Positions 8,852 to 11,951 of a DNA stretch of 11,951 nucleotides are shown here, piece after piece. A program made the translations under genes and the position numbers. The stretch lies in the NCBI GenBank assembly GCA_003973375.1, contig QNYL01000245.1, positions 1-11,951 on the forward strand, read 5' to 3'. Numbering within the stretch: the first letter of the stretch is position 1; the number at the start of each line of letters is the position of its first letter. The notes under the pieces were generated by a model. That model made no database searches and had not been told where the DNA came from. It saw only the letters and a program-made list of their open reading frames with translations. This stretch comes from Flavobacteriia bacterium (GTDB lineage Bacteria > Bacteroidota > Bacteroidia > Flavobacteriales > Flavobacteriaceae).

Positions 8852-8883
8852 AAACTGCCTTTATTTTTTTAAAGGCAGTTTTT
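8852..8883 (+). terminator. Intrinsic terminator after dsbD
   Basis: A perfect 11-bp stem pairs AAACTGCCTTT (8852-8862) with AAAGGCAGTTT (8871-8881) around an 8-nt loop. A T run (8879-8883) follows on the + strand. It closes the tilS-dsbD transcript. A long T run (8843-8851) also lies before the stem. That is not the arrangement needed for termination on the minus strand. Confidence 0.88.
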
Positions 8884-8884
8884 C

Positions 8885-8892
8885 TATATTTG
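8885..8892 (+). promoter_or_regulatory. Bacteroidota -7 box upstream of the DUF3108 gene
   Basis: TATATTTG, followed by C, matches the TAnnTTTG consensus exactly. It starts two bases after the terminator T run and ends 39 nt before the GTG start. Any -33 contact would fall inside the terminator hairpin, and no TTG is seen there. Motif-based call. Confidence 0.6.
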
Positions 8893-8931
8893 CCATAAGG
8901 ATAATCATATTTTGTTGAATGTATTTTTAAA

Positions 8932-9699
8932 GTGAAGAAGCTGTTTTTTATTTTTTTATTTATTTATTCCATTGCTTTTTCACAGGATCGTAAAGAAGCT
9001 TTTCATAGCGGAGAATTTTTAAAGTATAAGGTCAGTTATGGATTACTGAATGCAGGTTTTGCTTCACTTCAACTGGAAGAAACATACAAAAACAATCAGG
9101 AATTATATCATATCAAAGGCAGAGGCTGGTCAACAGGAGTAGTCGATGTTTTTTTCTCTGTAGAAGACGACTACCAGTCGTATTTTGATAAAAAAACTCT
9201 GAAACCGGTACGGTTTATCCGTAAAATCCGGGAGGGAGGTTATACCAAGGATAAAGAGATCTTTTTTGATTTTGACAATCTTAAAGCAAAAGTTGTAGAT
9301 CATAAGAACAGGAGGGAAAATATTTTCCCTTTAGATCCAAATGCCTTTGATATGCTTTCGGCTTTTTATCATTTCAGAAATCTCGACTTTACAGATCTGA
9401 AAATAGGAGAAATTATAAAGATTAATTTATTCTACGATGACAGGATGAATCTGATAGAGCTTCAATATGTTGGAAAAGAGATTATCAGAACCAAATTTGG
9501 AAAGATAAGAACTCTTGTTTTTAAGCCTTTGGTAGAAGAAGGCAGGGTTTTTAGCGATCAGGAAGGTGTTTTGGTATGGTTTACCGATGATGCGGCAAAA
9601 ATTCCGGTAAAGATAAAAGCTGCCATACTGGTAGGATCGGTTAAATTTGAGCTTCAGGAAGTGAAGAATATTTCCTACAGACTTCCCCTTGTTTTTTAA
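8932..9699 (+). CDS. Exported DUF3108-domain protein
   Basis: A 255-residue protein with a clear signal peptide (MKKLFFIFLFIYSIAFS, cleavage before Gln18) and no lipobox, so it is likely a soluble periplasmic or envelope protein. The mature part matches the DUF3108 pattern: GEFLKYKVSYGLLNAGFASL near the start, a central acidic and aromatic beta-rich region, and KFGKIRTLVFKPLVEEG with VWFTDDAAKIPVKI and a closing GSVKFEL near the end. The biochemical role of the family is not established; a beta-rich, possibly ligand-binding fold is inferred. The start is GTG; an in-frame TAA at 8902 with no alternative start after it fixes this choice. It has its own -7 box and sits 69 nt before the M23 peptidase, which suggests an envelope role. 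Confidence 0.85.
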   Translation: MKKLFFIFLFIYSIAFSQDRKEAFHSGEFLKYKVSYGLLNAGFASLQLEETYKNNQELYHIKGRGWSTGVVDVFFSVEDDYQSYFDKKTLKPVRFIRKIREGGYTKDKEIFFDFDNLKAKVVDHKNRRENIFPLDPNAFDMLSAFYHFRNLDFTDLKIGEIIKINLFYDDRMNLIELQYVGKEIIRTKFGKIRTLVFKPLVEEGRVFSDQEGVLVWFTDDAAKIPVKIKAAILVGSVKFELQEVKNISYRLPLVF

Positions 9700-9732
9700 C
9701 TAAAAATCATGCGTTTTCTATAGTAAAATCAA

Positions 9733-9740
9733 TAGATTTG
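9733..9740 (+). promoter_or_regulatory. Bacteroidota -7 box upstream of the M23 peptidase
   Basis: TAGATTTG, followed by C, matches TAnnTTTG exactly and lies in the 69-nt gap after the DUF3108 gene, 28 nt before the ATG at 9769. No clear -33 element is visible. No terminator separates it from the preceding gene, so the peptidase may be read both from here and from upstream. Confidence 0.6.
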
Positions 9741-9768
9741 CAGATTATTTGTAAAATGAGATCGTTTG

Positions 9769-11037
9769 ATGAAAAAGATATTTATAGTTGCTCTTGTTTT
9801 TTTATCACTGCAGTCCTGTAAAAAAAACAAGATTGATGAAGGAAAAACAGATGAAAAAATTACAGAAGAGGTCAAACCGAAGATCGTAAAAGAATTAGGT
9901 TATATTTTAAATGATTATAAGGTTATTCGTGACACAATAAAATCAGGGGAAAGTTTTGGTGAGATCCTCGACAGGCATCATATACCCTATCCTGAGATCT
10001 ATAAAATTGCTGCTACAGTAAGGGATACTTTTGATATTAGAAAATTACGCGCCGGAAAACCTTATACCATTCTGGCAAAAAAGGATTCCACCGAAAAAGC
10101 ACAGGTATTTATCTATGAACAGAATAAAATTGATTATCTGATCATTGATTTTTCCGATTCGGTTCAAACAAAATATATTCATAAAGCAGTTAGAACGGTT
10201 ACCCGCACCGGATCGGGAGTTATTGAATCTTCTCTTACCGAAGCGATGGAAAAACAAAAGTTAAACTATATGCTGTCGCTGGATATGGGTGATATCTATG
10301 CCTGGACGATAGACTTTTTCCATTTACAAAAAGGAGACAAGTTCAAACTCATTTATGAAGAAAAATTTATTGACGATTCGGTTTCTGTAGGGGTTGGCAA
10401 GATCAAAGCGGCCTATTTTGAACATAAAGGCGTTCCTTTATACGCTTTTAATTTTGTAACTGATTCTACAAAGAATATCAGCGATTATTACGATGAAAAA
10501 GCGAAAACCCTGCGTAGAAAATTTTTGAAAGCACCTTTAAAATACGGTTCTTTCCGCATCTCATCACGCTATAATCTGAGAAGAAGGATAAAACTGTATG
10601 GTAACCGGATTCGTCCGCACAAAGGAACCGATTTTGCAGCGCCTATCGGAACTCCCATTCACAGTACTGCCAGCGGAACCGTGATCGCTTCAACCTATTG
10701 GGGAGGGAATGGTAATTATGTAAAAATAAAACATAATGCCACTTATACCACGCAGTATCTGCATATGAAAAAACGCGCTGTTAAAAAGGGAGATTATGTA
10801 AAACAGGGTCAGGTAATAGGATGGATCGGTATGACCGGAAACACCAATGGCCCTCATGTTTGCTACCGGTTCTGGAAGAACGGGAAACAGGTAGATCCGT
10901 TAAGGGAAAAATTACCATCAGCAGCCCCGATTAAAAAAAGTCTAAAAGAAGATTATCTCAATTATATAAAACCTTTAAAGGAACAACTTGACGAAATTCC
11001 GATCAATTATCCTGAAGATACTGCAGAAAAACAATAA
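9769..11037 (+). CDS. M23-family peptidoglycan endopeptidase lipoprotein (MepM/Csd3-like)
   Basis: A 422-residue predicted cell-wall hydrolase. The signal peptide ends in the lipobox LQSC with Cys17, so it should be lipidated and probably anchored in the outer membrane facing the periplasm. Residues about 40-270 resemble the non-catalytic region of MepM/Csd3 proteins (IKSGESFGEILDRHHI, then RTGSGVIESSLTEAM), leading to FLKAPLKYGSFRISS just before the catalytic domain. The M23 domain shows HKGTD (His284, Asp288: zinc ligands), YLHM (His332) and GPHVC (His363, Cys365). The family's usual closing motif is HxH, with its second His as a zinc ligand; here that residue is Cys. Activity is therefore likely but not certain. 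The ATG at 9769 is preferred over an adjacent TTG at 9766. It has its own -7 box, and pgi follows 40 nt downstream. Confidence 0.88.
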   Translation: MKKIFIVALVFLSLQSCKKNKIDEGKTDEKITEEVKPKIVKELGYILNDYKVIRDTIKSGESFGEILDRHHIPYPEIYKIAATVRDTFDIRKLRAGKPYTILAKKDSTEKAQVFIYEQNKIDYLIIDFSDSVQTKYIHKAVRTVTRTGSGVIESSLTEAMEKQKLNYMLSLDMGDIYAWTIDFFHLQKGDKFKLIYEEKFIDDSVSVGVGKIKAAYFEHKGVPLYAFNFVTDSTKNISDYYDEKAKTLRRKFLKAPLKYGSFRISSRYNLRRRIKLYGNRIRPHKGTDFAAPIGTPIHSTASGTVIASTYWGGNGNYVKIKHNATYTTQYLHMKKRAVKKGDYVKQGQVIGWIGMTGNTNGPHVCYRFWKNGKQVDPLREKLPSAAPIKKSLKEDYLNYIKPLKEQLDEIPINYPEDTAEKQ

Positions 11038-11077
11038 GTTTTTCTTTTCAGGATCAAATCATTAAAATAACTTAACT

Positions 11078-11951
11078 ATGCCATTAAAAAACATCAATCC
11101 AACAAAAACAAACTCCTTTAGAAATCTAAAAAATCATTTTGAAAAGATAAAGGATATCCCGATGAAATCGTATTTCAGGCAAGATCCGGACAGAAAGGAG
11201 AAATACACATTGAATTTTGAAGATTTTAGCCTGGATTATTCTAAAAACAGAGTTGATGATGCAACGATGGAATATTTGGTAAAGCTCGCTGAAGAGTCTG
11301 AACTACAAGATGCCATTGGAAAATATTTTTCCGGAGATAAGATCAATGTAACAGAAGATCGTGCGGTGTTGCATACAGCCTTAAGAAACCAGAAGAATAA
11401 TAAGATCTTTGTTGACGGAAAGGACATCATGCCCGAAGTAAGAGAAACCCTTCAGAAAATGGAAGGTTTTTCACAAAAAGTGATCTCGGGTAATTTTAAA
11501 GGATATACCGGGAAATCAATTACAGATGTGGTAAACATTGGTATCGGTGGTTCTGATCTGGGTCCGAGAATGGTTGTGGAATCACAGCAGTTTTATAAAA
11601 ATCATTTAAAGACACATTTTATTTCCAATGTAGATGGCGATCATGTTTACGAGATCCTGCATCAACTTGATCCGGAAACCACTTTATTTGTTATTGTTTC
11701 AAAAACCTTTACCACTCAGGAAACCATTACCAATGCTACAACAGCCAAAAAGTGGTTCCTGAAAAAAGCGGAAGAAAAAGATGTACAGCATAATTTTGTG
11801 GCAGTTTCCACAAATCTTGAAAAAGTTAAAGAATTTGGTATTTCCGGGGATAACATTTTTACCATGTGGAACTGGGTAGGCGGAAGATATTCTTTATGGA
11901 GTGCCGTAGGCTTGTCTATTGCTTTGGCAGTTGGTTTTGATAACTTTAAAG
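11078..11951 (+). CDS. pgi: Glucose-6-phosphate isomerase, 3'-truncated
   Basis: The cytoplasmic glycolytic and gluconeogenic enzyme that interconverts glucose 6-phosphate and fructose 6-phosphate. The frame is open from the ATG at 11078 to the window edge, giving 291 complete codons of an expected 550 or so. Diagnostic motifs are VNIGIGGSDLGPRMV (from residue 152), the sugar-phosphate loop SKTFTTQET (from Ser208), and the family signature NWVGGRYSLWSAVG with the conserved Arg at about 270. The later catalytic Glu, His and Lys fall outside the window. The opening MPLKNINPTKTNSFRNLKNHF is typical of bacterial Pgi. The 40-nt gap from the M23 gene holds no consensus -7 box and no terminator, so it may be cotranscribed with that gene. 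Confidence 0.96.
   Translation, partial: MPLKNINPTKTNSFRNLKNHFEKIKDIPMKSYFRQDPDRKEKYTLNFEDFSLDYSKNRVDDATMEYLVKLAEESELQDAIGKYFSGDKINVTEDRAVLHTALRNQKNNKIFVDGKDIMPEVRETLQKMEGFSQKVISGNFKGYTGKSITDVVNIGIGGSDLGPRMVVESQQFYKNHLKTHFISNVDGDHVYEILHQLDPETTLFVIVSKTFTTQETITNATTAKKWFLKKAEEKDVQHNFVAVSTNLEKVKEFGISGDNIFTMWNWVGGRYSLWSAVGLSIALAVGFDNFK

Noticed and set aside
9689..9706. Possible terminator after the DUF3108 gene (TTTTTTA then TAAAAA)
   Set aside because: The repeat is AT-only and would leave a loop of about two bases, so it cannot form a proper stem-loop.
11038..11077. Promoter or terminator between the M23 gene and pgi
   Set aside because: Neither a TAnnTTTG box nor a GC-containing hairpin is present in these 40 nt.

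Overview
The window looks like ordinary chromosome from a member of the Bacteroidota, most likely the family Flavobacteriaceae. Three things point there. The first gene resembles the type IX secretion (T9SS) protein PorZ. Three gene starts are preceded by the TAnnTTTG -7 box typical of this phylum, each time followed by C. None of the start codons has a recognisable Shine-Dalgarno sequence. The DNA is AT-rich and composition looks even throughout. I cannot name a genus.

All eight genes lie on the + strand and are tightly packed. (1) Bases 1-5402 hold a PorZ-like beta-propeller protein cut off at its 5' end, recO only 3 nt later, and a TonB-dependent outer-membrane receptor 18 nt after that. 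With such gaps these three probably share a transcript. (2) A promoter-like box at 5436-5443 precedes tilS (tRNA-Ile lysidine synthetase, TTG start). tilS overlaps dsbD (envelope thiol-disulfide reductase) by 4 nt. A strong hairpin terminator at 8852-8883 closes this unit. (3) A box touching that terminator (8885-8892) precedes an exported DUF3108 protein. A further box (9733-9740) precedes an M23-family lipoprotein peptidase. (4) pgi (glucose-6-phosphate isomerase) begins 40 nt after the peptidase and runs off the right edge.

Functionally this mixes core housekeeping (recombination repair, tRNA modification, glycolysis) with envelope functions (T9SS assembly, TonB-dependent import, disulfide reduction, cell-wall hydrolysis, DUF3108). 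Five of the eight products act in or beyond the inner membrane. No gene-free stretch exceeds 100 bases. I saw no tRNA, rRNA, CRISPR array, insertion sequence, phage gene or toxin-antitoxin pair.

I did not find a previously undescribed system. The observations most worth a second look are the His-to-Cys change at the presumed third zinc ligand of the M23 peptidase, the terminator that abuts the next promoter, and a TonB-dependent receptor whose ligand cannot be read from its sequence.
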